Shown one piece after another: positions 17,088-26,555 of a DNA stretch of 64,000 bases (position 1 is the stretch's first letter; every line of letters starts with the position of its first letter). This stretch comes from G963422745 sp963422745. Lineage in GTDB: Bacteria > Actinomycetota > Acidimicrobiia > Acidimicrobiales > Aldehydirespiratoraceae. Below the pieces are notes generated by a model. It was given only the letters and a program-made list of their open reading frames with translations, made no database searches and had not been told where the DNA came from. Made by a program: the position numbers and the translations under genes. The DNA is taken from the NCBI GenBank assembly GCA_963422745.1, contig OY730477.1:3264719-3328718 (forward strand), read 5' to 3'.

Positions 17088-18194
17088 ATGACGGACAACC
17101 AGCCACCGGCTACCGACAACACAACGACCGCTCAAGAAATACCCGAGCTATCTGAGGAGTCAAGGAACCGACTGAGGTTTCTCGGAGCCCTAAGACCCAC
17201 CCAGATCGCGATAGCAGCACTCGTGGCCGGGGCTGTGACCGTGGTACTTGTGGCGGCAATCGGTCGTCTGGCTGGGTTCACGGATCTGGGACGTACGCTA
17301 AGCGGAGCGTCGTGGGGCTGGCTGGGATTGTGCGCAGTGGGACAGGTCGGCGTTTTTGTCGGCTACGCCGGAGCCTTCCGAGCCGCTGTTGCGATCGACA
17401 ATGGCCCCGAGACCGGGACCTGGTTCTCACTGCGAGTGGCCCTGGCCGGGTTTGGGCTTACCCAGCTGGTGGCCGCGGGCGGGGCAGCCGGGATGGCGTT
17501 CACGTTCTGGGTCTTGCGCCGGCTCGGGTTCACCCGAAGAGACGCCCTGATATTGCTGATCGCCTTGAACACCGCGGTGTATCTGGTGTTCGGCGGTATC
17601 GGATGGCTGGGGGCGGTGATGGGGTTGGCCGACCCTGCCGTTCCGTTGGTCATGTCGCTTGGATGGATTGCTGGCTTCGGGGTCACAATCACCTTGGCCT
17701 GGTGGTTCACCCAACCGCGGCGAGTCGACAACTGGACCACGGATCACCGATCACGGCCGCGGCGCGCAATGGCCGTGGGTGTTTCGGCAGCCTCATGGGT
17801 TCGTCAAGCTCTGCGAGTTCCTCAACGGCGACAACTGTTTGGTTGGGTTGTGCTGTATTGGCTGGGGGACCTGGTCAGCATGTGGGCGGCACTGCGATCT
17901 TTTGGAGTGTCGGTGTCGGTACCGGCCATAACGCTTGCCTACTGCACTGGTTATCTCGCCCAATCCGTTCCCATCCCCCTGATCGCCACCGGTGGCGTGG
18001 ACGCCGCCACCACCTTCACTCTGACAGCACTCGGAGTACCGATCGAAGTCGCCCTTCTCGGTGTGGTGGCACACCGCGTGTTCGCCTTCTGGTTGCCAGT
18101 GATCCCCGGGGTTTGGTCGGCCACCGCACTGGTTCGTGAGAATGTGCCCCACGGCAACAAAGGGGACGTCTGCTGCGGACCGCACTCAGTGTGA
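17088..18194 (+). CDS. Flippase-like membrane protein (lysylphosphatidylglycerol synthase TM/UPF0104 family)
   Basis: A 368-residue integral membrane protein with about eight hydrophobic helices after a polar, acidic 40-residue N terminus. The C-terminal part has PLIATGGVDAATTFTLTALG and VVAHRVFAFWLPVIPG, matching the conserved transmembrane domain of MprF-like and UPF0104 proteins. It lacks the cytosolic synthase domain, so it is probably a lipid flippase or a related transporter. Third in a row of lipid-related membrane genes. The ATG start is clear; the ribosome site is poor, since the upstream sequence belongs to the repeat. Confidence 0.8.
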   Translation: MTDNQPPATDNTTTAQEIPELSEESRNRLRFLGALRPTQIAIAALVAGAVTVVLVAAIGRLAGFTDLGRTLSGASWGWLGLCAVGQVGVFVGYAGAFRAAVAIDNGPETGTWFSLRVALAGFGLTQLVAAGGAAGMAFTFWVLRRLGFTRRDALILLIALNTAVYLVFGGIGWLGAVMGLADPAVPLVMSLGWIAGFGVTITLAWWFTQPRRVDNWTTDHRSRPRRAMAVGVSAASWVRQALRVPQRRQLFGWVVLYWLGDLVSMWAALRSFGVSVSVPAITLAYCTGYLAQSVPIPLIATGGVDAATTFTLTALGVPIEVALLGVVAHRVFAFWLPVIPGVWSATALVRENVPHGNKGDVCCGPHSV

Positions 18195-18274
18195 AGAGGT
18201 GATCGACATCGAACAGGGCCTGATCGGAGTTTCGGCTACTCAAGGCAAGCACGAGCTGATTGGTATTTTCTATC

Positions 18275-18303
18275 TTGCAGGTAACCTACACAGGCTGTAT
18301 GCT
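18275..18303 (+). promoter_or_regulatory. Candidate promoter of the DUF4143 ATPase gene
   Basis: TTGCAG (18275-18280) and TATGCT (18298-18303) separated by 17 bases, about 50 bases before the ATG at 18353. The match to sigma-70-type hexamers is by eye only. Confidence 0.45.
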
Positions 18304-18352
18304 AATTTGGCAACAGCATAACGGCTGGATCTAGCGTGCCTTCTGGTGATGA

Positions 18353-19831
18353 ATGATGACTAGCTGGCAACCGCGGAGCGTCGACTACCTGAGGATATTG
18401 GGAGAGCAGAATCCTTGGTGGGCGACACGAAAGGTGCCAGCTCGTTTGGCGCCGATCACCGAAAGACCACTGGCCCGAACTCTTTGGATGCGCCTGCTAC
18501 GAAGCGAACCCCGGCGACATCAGGTGATCCTCGGGCCTAGGCGAGTGGGCAAGACCACCGTGCTCTACCAGACCGTTGGGCACTTGATCGCCAACGGTAT
18601 TTCCCCGAACCGAATCGCCTGGTTTCGGATGGACCACCCCTTGCTGTTGGAGATCGGGTTGGACCAGCTCGCCGAAGCGGCGCTCGAGAATTGTGAGGCC
18701 GATCCCAAACGTCCTCTCCTGTTGATGCTCGATGAACTCGTCTACGCCGACAAGTGGGATCTTTGGCTCAAGACCTTCCACGACGACGGCTGGCCGGTGC
18801 GGGTGGCCGCTACTTCGAGCAGTACCACCATGCTGCGCCAACAGCGCCGTGAGAGCGGAGTGGGACGTTGGGAGGAGCAGTATCTGCTGCCGTGCCGCCT
18901 CGAGGAGATGCTTGACCTATTGGGCCGACCTCTTGATGCCGTTGCGGTGCAAGAAACGCTCGCCGCGACCTTGGCCGATCTGCCGGTCGGCCGACGGGCC
19001 GATCCCGAACTGCGGGGCTTACGTGAACGCTTGATGTTCGTCGGCGGTTTTCCCGAACTTCTTACCGGGCTGCAAGGCGATGATCCCGAAGGGCAGGTAA
19101 TCGAATCGCAGCGGGTGCTTCGCAGCGATGCAATCGAACGAGCCGTCTACAAGGACATACCCCAGACATGGGGCGTGGACAACCCGGTGGTGTTGGAGAG
19201 GTTGCTGTACGTATTGGCGGGACAGGTGACCGGCATTCTCTCTCCTTCCAAGATCGGCCAGCAGTTGGGAATCAGCCAGCCGACCGTGGACCGGTACCTG
19301 TCGTATCTGGAGCAGGCCTACCTGGTGTTCACTTTGCCCAACTACTCCAGCGCCGAGTCCAGCGTGCAGCGGCGCGGTCGCAAGCTCTATTTTGTGGACA
19401 GCGCGGTGCGCAACGCCGCTTTGCATCGAGGCCTGGCTCCGTTGGATGACCCGGTCGAGCAGGGAATGTTGATCGAGAACATGGTGGTCTCAGCGGCCAA
19501 CGCGCTGGCCGCTCACAGCGGAGTACGGCTGCATCACTGGCGTGAAGGCAACCATGAGGTGGACCTGGTCTACGACGATCCCCGTCAACCCTTGGCGTTG
19601 GAGGTGGCGTCATCGCCCGGTCACAGCCGAAAAGGGTTGAAGGCACTGATCGACCGCTACCCACGCTTCGCAGGCCACAGCTATCTGGTCGCCCCGCAAG
19701 CCACGACGATCTCAGCGGAGCGGACCGACTCCGGCATCGGAATGCTTCCCACGGACGCCTTCTTGTCGGCGGTCGGTGCTCAGGCCCATAGGGCCATGCT
19801 GACACGGATCGGCCATCTCGACCGGCCGTAA
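18353..19831 (+). CDS. AAA-type ATPase with C-terminal DUF4143
   Basis: A 492-residue ATPase of the AAA_14/DUF4143 type. Walker A is GPRRVGKTT (about residue 62), Walker B PLLLMLDELVYAD (about residue 123), sensor region VAATSSST; a winged-helix-like segment (SPSKIGQQLGISQPTVDRYL) follows, then DUF4143 with LYFVDSAVRNAAL and HHWREGNHEVDLVYD, a PD-(D/E)XK-nuclease-like core (E-V-D-L). The family is widespread in mobile gene pools; its function is unsettled. It stands alone behind its own candidate promoter and ends nine bases before a permease relic. Confidence 0.88.
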   Translation: MMTSWQPRSVDYLRILGEQNPWWATRKVPARLAPITERPLARTLWMRLLRSEPRRHQVILGPRRVGKTTVLYQTVGHLIANGISPNRIAWFRMDHPLLLEIGLDQLAEAALENCEADPKRPLLLMLDELVYADKWDLWLKTFHDDGWPVRVAATSSSTTMLRQQRRESGVGRWEEQYLLPCRLEEMLDLLGRPLDAVAVQETLAATLADLPVGRRADPELRGLRERLMFVGGFPELLTGLQGDDPEGQVIESQRVLRSDAIERAVYKDIPQTWGVDNPVVLERLLYVLAGQVTGILSPSKIGQQLGISQPTVDRYLSYLEQAYLVFTLPNYSSAESSVQRRGRKLYFVDSAVRNAALHRGLAPLDDPVEQGMLIENMVVSAANALAAHSGVRLHHWREGNHEVDLVYDDPRQPLALEVASSPGHSRKGLKALIDRYPRFAGHSYLVAPQATTISAERTDSGIGMLPTDAFLSAVGAQAHRAMLTRIGHLDRP

Positions 19832-19840
19832 CCGAGGAAC

Positions 19841-20335
19841 TTGAGTTTCATCGACCGCCGCATTGTGCTGCTCGACCTCGACTCCCTGGACGAGGCCCGG
19901 TTCTGGCTGGCGGGTTCCATAGCAGGACGCGGGCTTTCGGTAACAGCGCCGCTGTTACCGATCGTCGCTGCGGCAATGACCGCTTCGGTGCGATGGGGCG
20001 CCAGATCAACGCATTTAGCCTGGGGACCGACGTCGCCGCCGGTTTGGCCAGCGCACAACGATGGTGCCATGAGCGCAGGTGCCTGTGCAGTGGCGCTGGC
20101 GGGCGCAGCGGTGGCCATGCCAGCCCGATCACCTTCGTGGGACTGGCCGCACCCCATGTGGCGCGCTGTCTCGTCGGCCCCGACTACCGGTGGATAGTTC
20201 CTACAGCGCCGTGCTGGGGCCTTGCCTGTTGCTGATCGCAGACGTGATCGGGCGGGTTGCGGTACCGCCCGCGGAACTCCAGGCCGGTATCGTGAGTGCT
20301 GCGGTCGGCGCGCCGAGTCGCCACAGCTCACGAAC
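19841..20335 (+). pseudogene. FecCD-family siderophore ABC permease relic
   Basis: Reading across three frames recovers one permease. Frame 1 gives LDSLDEARFWLAGSIAGRG; from about 19993 a second frame gives INAFSLGTDVAAGLA and then SPITFVGLAAPHVARCLVGP; from about 20220 a third gives LLIADVIGRVAVPPAELQAGI. These are the conserved C-terminal blocks of FecCD/BtuC permeases in correct order. The N-terminal half is missing and at least two frameshifts are needed, so it cannot work. No siderophore transporter partner lies nearby. Confidence 0.78.
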
Positions 20336-20336
20336 C

Positions 20337-21683
20337 TCAACCCCCGAAAGGGGAGGTCACTCCCGACGGTTCTTGTGGCGAAAAGGTGACCGGCATTGAC
20401 ACCACGCCGGTCATCAACAAGTTGGGTGGGTAGGGCTGGAATCCGTCAGAGTCGACTCGGTAGTCACCGATCCGGGTCAACACGTCCAAAAGCATCAATT
20501 CGGACTCGATTCGCGCAACAGCGGACCCGATGCAACGGTGACCGCCCAGCCCGAAGGCCAGGTGCTTGTTGACGGACCGATCGACGCGCACCTGGTCTGC
20601 GTCGGCGAAAACGGTTGGGTCGTGATTGGCTGCCACCCAACTAATGAAGACCACGTCACCACGGCGGATCCGGCGTCCCTTAAGTTCGACGTCACGTGTT
20701 GCGGTACGGGTCAGGGACTCGCTGGGGCTGTAGTAGCGGAGAAACTCCTCTATCGCCGTTGAGATCAGGCCAGGCTGAGCGATCAGGCGAGCACGGTCCT
20801 CGGTATGCATCCCAAGGTGATGCAGCGCCCACGACACCAGCGAGGTTGTGGTGTCGAGTCCACCGGCCACCAGATTCCACATGACCGCAGTCACCTCGTC
20901 GTTGTTGAGGAGTCGACCATCAATGGTGGTGGTCACAAGCGTGGTGGTTACGTCATCGCCTTGATGTTGTCTGCGGTAGACCGCGTATTCGCGAAGCTCG
21001 GCCCACATATCGTCGCGTCGAGCCACGGCGTTGCGGAACCTCGGGTCGTCGGGTTCGTACGAAGATGTGGCATGGAAGAAGTCGGCGTAGTGCTTCCAGT
21101 TGGCACTGTCCATGCCCATAAGGTCAAGCGTCAGCACAGCCGGTACCGGTGTTGCGTAGTCCAACACCAAGTCGGCGGTGCCGTTCATTGCAAACTGGTC
21201 GAGAAACCACGCCGATACTGATTCCATCCGGGGACGCAAGCGTTTGATCGCTTTGGGCGTCATATGAGGGTTCAGCGCCCGGCGCAAGTCCGCGTGGGCG
21301 GGACCGTCAACTTCGGCCACTCCCATGCGTGGCACATAGGGCGGCCGGGGAATCCCGCATATGCCGTGATAGTTGATCCCGTCGACTGAGTCGGGTTCGT
21401 ACCTATGGGCGAAGGTTTCGTTATCGCGCGCTACCGCCGCCACCGATTCGTAGTCGGTGACCATCCAGAAGCCGCCGTACTGCTGGTTATATACGACCGG
21501 GCACTGGTCCTGCAGTTCGGCGTAGCGCTCGTGCCGATTGGCAACAAAGTCAGTTGCCTGGTGGTCAAGGTTGACGGTTTGGCGTGATATTGGCATGCCT
21601 TCAATCGCGGCGAGATTGTCACTGTCGCCAGCTTCGCTGCTCAATCCTAGGTTGGATCTTCTGATCGAGTCGTCGGGTGTCAC
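20337..21683 (-). CDS. Cytochrome P450
   Basis: A 448-residue soluble bacterial P450. I-helix AGGLDTTTSLV (oxygen-binding Thr), K-helix ExxR in EEFLRYYSP, and the heme-binding loop FGLGGHRCIGSAVAR with the Cys ligand are all present. Expected to hydroxylate a small hydrophobic compound using an external ferredoxin, none of which is encoded nearby. GTG at 21683 gives the longest frame; ATG at 21596 (MPISRQTV) is an alternative. The 5' end faces a 64-bp repeat array and the divergent acyl-CoA ligase. Confidence 0.93.
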   Translation of the reverse strand: MTPDDSIRRSNLGLSSEAGDSDNLAAIEGMPISRQTVNLDHQATDFVANRHERYAELQDQCPVVYNQQYGGFWMVTDYESVAAVARDNETFAHRYEPDSVDGINYHGICGIPRPPYVPRMGVAEVDGPAHADLRRALNPHMTPKAIKRLRPRMESVSAWFLDQFAMNGTADLVLDYATPVPAVLTLDLMGMDSANWKHYADFFHATSSYEPDDPRFRNAVARRDDMWAELREYAVYRRQHQGDDVTTTLVTTTIDGRLLNNDEVTAVMWNLVAGGLDTTTSLVSWALHHLGMHTEDRARLIAQPGLISTAIEEFLRYYSPSESLTRTATRDVELKGRRIRRGDVVFISWVAANHDPTVFADADQVRVDRSVNKHLAFGLGGHRCIGSAVARIESELMLLDVLTRIGDYRVDSDGFQPYPPNLLMTGVVSMPVTFSPQEPSGVTSPFGG

Positions 21684-21710
21684 CTTGGGCAGTCATCGTG
21701 GGTCCGTGCA

Positions 21711-22055
21711 TGACCCGATCCGCGATGCAATCCCACCACACCCCATTCAGCGGCTTCGTGCACAAGCCCACACACAACCCAATTCACGACACAATCCCAC
21801 CACACCCCACTCAGCGGCTTCGTGCACAAGCCCACACACAACCCAATCCACGACACAATCCCACCACACCCCACTCAGCGGCTTCGTGCACAAGCCCACA
21901 CACAACCCAATCCACGACACAATCCCCCCACACCCCATTCAGCGGCTTCGTGCACAAGCCCACACACAACCCAATTCACGACACAATCCCACCACACCCC
22001 ACTCAGCGGCTTCATGAGCAAGCCCACACATGACCCGATCCGCGATGTAATCTCC
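21711..22055. repeat. 64-bp tandem array in a divergent promoter region
   Basis: The anchor AATCCCACCACACCCC recurs at 21729, 21793, 21857, 21921 and 21985 and in altered form (AATCTCCGCACCG) at 22049: exactly 64 bases each time. The internal joints read CAACCCAAT(T/C)CACGACAC, while both outer joints read TGACCCGATCCGCGATG, so the array is bracketed by matching edge variants. It fills the spacer between the P450 and ligase starts. Confidence 0.95.
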
Positions 22056-22060
22056 GCACC

Positions 22061-23899
22061 GTGTCGAACTCTGCACATGATCAACACGCGGCTCCTCCGC
22101 ACGATTCTGCGGTCATGTCCGTGGCCGAAGCTGATGCGTTCTTGACAGGACCGAAAGGCTTCTTTGAGATAGTTGCGCAGACGATCGGTGAAGCGACGAT
22201 GGATACGGTGGTTACCCCTCATCGCAACCTGCGTGACCTACTGGAAGCTTCGCTGGGCCATGGCGGAGACGGGTCCAGCCGGTACTACCTATTTGACGAC
22301 GGCCGCAGCGCCTCCTTTGCTCAGAACATCAGCCACACCGCCGCCGTTGCAGCGGCCCTGACGGACCGCCACGGTGTCGGGCCTGGTGATCGCGTCGCAC
22401 TGTTGGGCTCCAATCAGCCCGCCTGGATTCAGGGTTTCTGGGGTGCGGTGAGTTCCGGAGCCGTGGCGGTGGCCATGAACGGTTGGTGGAAGGGTGACGA
22501 GATCCGTCACGGCCTTGAACTCACCGAACCGAAGGTGTTGATCGCTGATCGGCGCCGGCTGGAACGGCTCGGTCGTGATCCAGGGCTGCCGGTGATCGTT
22601 ATGGACGACGACTTGGATGACTGCGTTGACCAATACCAGGGTGCGCCCCTGCCCGACGTCAACATCGATCCCGAAGATCCCGCAGCCATCTTGTTCACGT
22701 CGGGGACCACAGGCCGACCCCGGGGCGCCATCCAGACCCATCGCAACTTCTTGGCCTATGTGAGCTGCGCGTTCCTAATCGGCGCTCGCAAAGCAGTCAG
22801 GTTCCCCGAAGACGCTCCGACCGTCTCCGGTCCGACCCTGGCATGCAGCCCCCTATTTCACGTCTCGGGCCTTCATGCCTGCGCGATCATCGCTGTGGCT
22901 GCTGGGTCGTGGCATGTCTGGACAACCGGCCGTTACGACCCGACCAAGATCCTTCGCCTGACTCAGGAATACAAGATCGCCCGCTGGGGTGGAGTCACCA
23001 CCCAGATATGGAGGCTGGTGGAGCATCCGAACCTGGCGGACTATGACACGTCCTCGGTGGTGTCCGTCGGCGGCGGCGGATCAATGTGGTCACCGGAGCT
23101 GCAGCAGGCGTGTCGGGCGGCTTTGCCGAATGCCCGAACCGATGTCAACATCGGCTACGGCCTCACCGAGAGTTCGGGATTGGCTACCGGCGCCTCAGAC
23201 GACGTCTTGCGGGAGCACCCCGACTCCGTGGGTTATCCCCTGCCCACCGTGTCAGTTCGCATCACCGATGACAAAGGCAACGAACTGCCCGACACAACGG
23301 TCGGCAACGTGTGCATCAAAGGGCCCATGGTCACACCCGGCTACTGGAACGACCCCGTCGCCACGGCCGAAACCATCCGCGACGGCTGGCTGCGAACCGG
23401 TGACCATGGCTATCTTCGTGACGGGTTGTTGTTTCTGGTCGGCCGGCGCCATGACCTGATCATCCGGGGCGGGGAGAACATTTACCCCGCCGAGATCGAA
23501 AACCGCCTCGCTGCGCACCCCGACGTGGTCGAATCGGCGGTCATCGGGGTGGAGCACCGAGAATTGGGCCAAGAAGTAAAGGCGGTTGTCGTCCTTGGTG
23601 ACCGATCCGGGCCATATCAAGACATGCCCGGAGAGGGTCCGGTCCAATCCCAAGACGATAACCAAAACGATAAGAGGTCTACAGGTGCCGACCATGCAGG
23701 CCCCGATGGGACTACACACGATGAGGGCGCAAGCCATCGGGTGGCTGAGCTGCGAGCCTGGGTGGCTGAAGTCCTCGCCGATGTGAAAGTTCCCACGCAT
23801 TGGGAGCTGCGCACCGAGCCCTTGGCCCGCAACGCCACAGGTAAACTCCTGAGACAGGTGATCGCGGGATCGACACAGAGCGCTTTCGTTGAGGAATGA
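22061..23899 (+). CDS. AMP-forming acyl-CoA synthetase
   Basis: A 612-residue ANL-superfamily ligase that activates a carboxylic acid to acyl-CoA via acyl-AMP. Core motifs: ILFTSGTTGRPRGAIQTH (A3, about residue 210), YGLTESSG (A5), WLRTGDHGYL (A7) and NATGKLLRQ (A10, catalytic Lys). Between A8 and A10 there is an unusual polar, Asp/Gln/Gly-rich insertion of roughly 40 residues (about 520-560) absent from typical members. The GTG start at 22061 is just after the repeat array; an internal ATG (22115) is an alternative. Stop overlaps an upstream in-frame ATG of the amidohydrolase, so the two are probably cotranscribed. Confidence 0.92.
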   Translation: MSNSAHDQHAAPPHDSAVMSVAEADAFLTGPKGFFEIVAQTIGEATMDTVVTPHRNLRDLLEASLGHGGDGSSRYYLFDDGRSASFAQNISHTAAVAAALTDRHGVGPGDRVALLGSNQPAWIQGFWGAVSSGAVAVAMNGWWKGDEIRHGLELTEPKVLIADRRRLERLGRDPGLPVIVMDDDLDDCVDQYQGAPLPDVNIDPEDPAAILFTSGTTGRPRGAIQTHRNFLAYVSCAFLIGARKAVRFPEDAPTVSGPTLACSPLFHVSGLHACAIIAVAAGSWHVWTTGRYDPTKILRLTQEYKIARWGGVTTQIWRLVEHPNLADYDTSSVVSVGGGGSMWSPELQQACRAALPNARTDVNIGYGLTESSGLATGASDDVLREHPDSVGYPLPTVSVRITDDKGNELPDTTVGNVCIKGPMVTPGYWNDPVATAETIRDGWLRTGDHGYLRDGLLFLVGRRHDLIIRGGENIYPAEIENRLAAHPDVVESAVIGVEHRELGQEVKAVVVLGDRSGPYQDMPGEGPVQSQDDNQNDKRSTGADHAGPDGTTHDEGASHRVAELRAWVAEVLADVKVPTHWELRTEPLARNATGKLLRQVIAGSTQSAFVEE

Positions 23900-23913
23900 C
23901 CCGGAGGACCGCC

Positions 23914-25188
23914 ATGGATATGAACGACATGATTCTCGTCAGCGTGGACGACCACTTGTGCGAACCGCCCGACATGTTTGATCAGCACCTCCCGTCTCGT
24001 TGGGCCGCCGAAGCCCCGAAACTGATACGCACCGACAATGGAGACGACGTCTGGACATTCAACGGGTCGGTCATAGCGAATGTGGGCCTGAACGCTGTGG
24101 CGGGAAGACCCAAAGAGGAGTACGGCATTGAGCCGACCTGTTTCTCCGAGATGCGGGCTGGCTGTTATGACGTTCACGAGCGGGTCAAGGATATGAACGC
24201 TGGCGGGGTACTCGGATCAATGTGTTTTCCGTCTTTTCCTGGTTTCGCCGGACGGCTTTTCGCCGCCCATCCCGACAAGGAATTCGCTGCGGATCTGATT
24301 CGGGCCTACAACGACTGGCACATAAATGAGTGGTGTGGGGCTTACCCGGGCCGCTTCATTCCGATGGCGCTGCCGATGATCTGGTCTGCTACCGAATGCG
24401 CTGCCGAGGTGCGGCGAGTAGCGGAGTTGGGTTGTCATTCCATGACCTTCACCGAGAACCCGGTGCCTCTGGGTGAACCAAGTTTCCACGACGACTACTG
24501 GGATCCGCTCTGGGAAGCCCTCGTCAACTGCGACACGGTCCTGTCGATCCATCTCGGTTCATCGGGTCAGATGGTGGTGAGCGCCCCCGATGCACCCATG
24601 GACGTGATGATCCAGATGCAGCCGATGAACGTGTCGATTGCCGCGGCGGACCTCTTGTGGTCGCAGGTACCCCGGCGTTACCCAAGCCTCAAGATCGCCT
24701 TATCCGAGGGCGGCACGGGCTGGGTGCCGTATTTCATGGACCGAGCCGACAAGACCTACAACATGCATCACTTGTGGACCGGGCAGGACTTCGGTGAATT
24801 GATGCCCAGCGATGTGTTCCGGCGTAACTTCTTGACCTGTTTCATTACCGACCCGGTAGGTGTGGCACTGCGCAACGAGATCGGACTGAACAACATCTGC
24901 TGGGAGATGGACTACCCACATTCTGATTCCAATTGGCCCAACGCCCCTGAAGAGCTGGCCGAAGTCTTCGCAGGCGTACCCGACACCGATATCAACCGGA
25001 TCACTCACCTCAACGCCATTGAGTGGTTCAGCTACGACCCGTTCTCTGTGCTGGAGCGTCAGAACTGCACGGTTGGAGCCTTACGGGCGCAAGCCACTGA
25101 TCATGACGTATCGGTCCGGTCGCTGGACACTGGCCGCCACGCCGACAGGAACACCTCACTGCAACAATTCGCAGCCAAAGCTAGGTAA
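23914..25188 (+). CDS. Amidohydrolase_2 family metal-dependent hydrolase
   Basis: A 424-residue TIM-barrel protein of the amidohydrolase-2 (ACMSD-like decarboxylase/hydrolase) family. It opens ILVSVDDHLCEPPDMF (DxH-type metal site variant), with SIHLGSSG (metal His) in the middle and WEMDYPHSDSNWPNAP (late Asp/His region) near residue 335. ATG 23914 is chosen over the open frame from 23896 because GGAGG lies seven bases upstream. Downstream of the acyl-CoA ligase, so both may serve one aromatic or aliphatic degradation route; the substrate is unknown. The last 100 bases are duplicated at 26388-26488. Confidence 0.88.
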   Translation: MDMNDMILVSVDDHLCEPPDMFDQHLPSRWAAEAPKLIRTDNGDDVWTFNGSVIANVGLNAVAGRPKEEYGIEPTCFSEMRAGCYDVHERVKDMNAGGVLGSMCFPSFPGFAGRLFAAHPDKEFAADLIRAYNDWHINEWCGAYPGRFIPMALPMIWSATECAAEVRRVAELGCHSMTFTENPVPLGEPSFHDDYWDPLWEALVNCDTVLSIHLGSSGQMVVSAPDAPMDVMIQMQPMNVSIAAADLLWSQVPRRYPSLKIALSEGGTGWVPYFMDRADKTYNMHHLWTGQDFGELMPSDVFRRNFLTCFITDPVGVALRNEIGLNNICWEMDYPHSDSNWPNAPEELAEVFAGVPDTDINRITHLNAIEWFSYDPFSVLERQNCTVGALRAQATDHDVSVRSLDTGRHADRNTSLQQFAAKAR

Positions 25189-25196
25189 ACACCGCC
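25096..25196. repeat. Duplicated 3' end of amidohydrolase gene (left copy)
   Basis: The final codons and stop of the amidohydrolase gene match 26388-26488 with scattered differences. The pair brackets the AT-rich gene at 25252-26305. Confidence 0.85.
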
Positions 25197-25251
25197 CGAC
25201 AGGAGCGCAATCTGAGACCTTGTGACCCAAACGATGATGTCCGAGGAAGTG

Positions 25252-26305
25252 ATGAGCAACCAACTGTTTGTCACGTTTGAGGGGGCCACGCATAGTTGAA
25301 GATGGTGTACCCTTAGCTGACCTACAGATGACCTTTAAGCACGTACAGAAAGCGGTTCAGCTACTTGTAGGACACCTAGTTGGCCAGCCTTCTCAACGAG
25401 GGCGGCCAACCAATCTGGTAAGCCAGGAAGGTCAGCTCAGACTGCGCTCAACGTCTCAGGGATCTCTAGTTACCGAGCTGGTAATCTCACCACCACACGA
25501 GAGCGATAGACCCTTAGAAGACTATGGTTCCATAGCACTTGAAAGACTAGCCAACTGGAAAGAGGATCAAGATCACAATATGGAAACAGTACCGTCAGAT
25601 GTGGCCGAGCAGTTAGTAGCCATCGGTCCACGCCTATCACCAGAGGTTGATCTAGTTCGTGTCTCCAATTCCAGCAACAGTAGCCATGCTGAATTACGAC
25701 GAATCAAACCAATAAAGCTGGCAGTATCTCAGACCGAAGAGGTACTCCTATATGGTTGGCTTAACGAAGTTAATTGGGACAAGAGAACGGCTCAACTTCA
25801 TCAGTATAGAAATGGATATGTGAAACTACGGTTTGACGATACTTTAGACGATAAGATGCTATCATTGGCGACGCAATACATCAAGATTCGAGGCTATAGT
25901 CACCCAAAGACTGAAGAGGTACTCTTATATGGTTGGCTTAATGAAGTTAATTGGGACAAGAGAACGGCTCAACTTCATCAGTATAGAAATGGATATGTGA
26001 AACTACGGTTTGACGATACTTTAGACGATAAGATGCTATCATTGGCGACGCAATACGTCAAGATTCGAGGCTATAGTCACCTAAAGCAGGACGGCAAATG
26101 GGCCAACATCCAATTGGTGCAGGTGGACAAACCACTTCCAGGGTCAAAGCCATTTGACCCTGAGGCCTTTAGAAACGATCCGCATCATAAGATCTTCGAT
26201 CCTGAGAATCTAGTGACCGCTAGCCAACCTTTTGACGTGGACGAGTTTATCAGCATCATACACAGAGGACGCGACGTAGAACAGAAGGAACCGTCGGGAT
26301 GGTAG
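25252..26305 (+). CDS. Unknown AT-rich accessory gene with 5' frameshift and internal duplication
   Basis: I do not recognise this protein. ATG 25252 with GAGGAAG just upstream reads MSNQLFVTFEGATHS then stops; one base later in frame the coding continues as VEDGVPLADLQMTFKHV to 26305. A single missing base near 25300 would join them, so this is either a real frameshift or a sequencing error. The open frame alone runs from TTG 25268 (345 residues). The middle holds a 59-residue segment (EEVLLYGWLNEVNWDKRTAQ...) present twice, nearly identical even in DNA. The C terminus is Pro/Asp/Phe-rich. AT-rich codon use contrasts with both neighbours, and duplicated host sequence lies on each side. Confidence 0.6.
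25733..26086 (+). repeat. 177-bp in-gene tandem duplication
   Basis: Copies at 25733-25909 and 25910-26086 differ at only five positions I can find. The unit is 59 codons and keeps frame, encoding two copies of a small beta-rich domain. Recent duplication. Confidence 0.95.
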
Positions 26306-26387
26306 TACTTGACACGAATGTTGTCAGCTGATGCAAGCAGTGTGAGGATCGACTGCGGTTGGTCTCTTACGATTCTACTAGTTCCTG

Positions 26388-26488
26388 ACTGACCATGACG
26401 TATCAATCCGGTCGCTGGACACTGGTCGCCACGTCGACCAGAACACCTCACTACAACAATTCGCAGCCAAAAGCCGGTAACACCGCCG
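26388..26488. repeat. Duplicated 3' end of amidohydrolase gene (right copy)
   Basis: Matches 25096-25196, from ACTGA(T/C)CATGACGTATC through GCAGCCAAA...GGTAA and CACCGCC. It is not coding here. Marks the right border of the accessory cargo. Confidence 0.85.
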
Positions 26489-26555
26489 GACCTGGATGAT
26501 ATGAAACCACCACCCGGTTAAGTCAATTCCAGGGAAGTCCCGGTCGGATCGGCGG

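Noticed and set aside
25252..26488. Insertion sequence
   Set aside because: No transposase motifs or terminal inverted repeats; flanks are host-gene duplications of about 100 bases, too long for target-site duplications.
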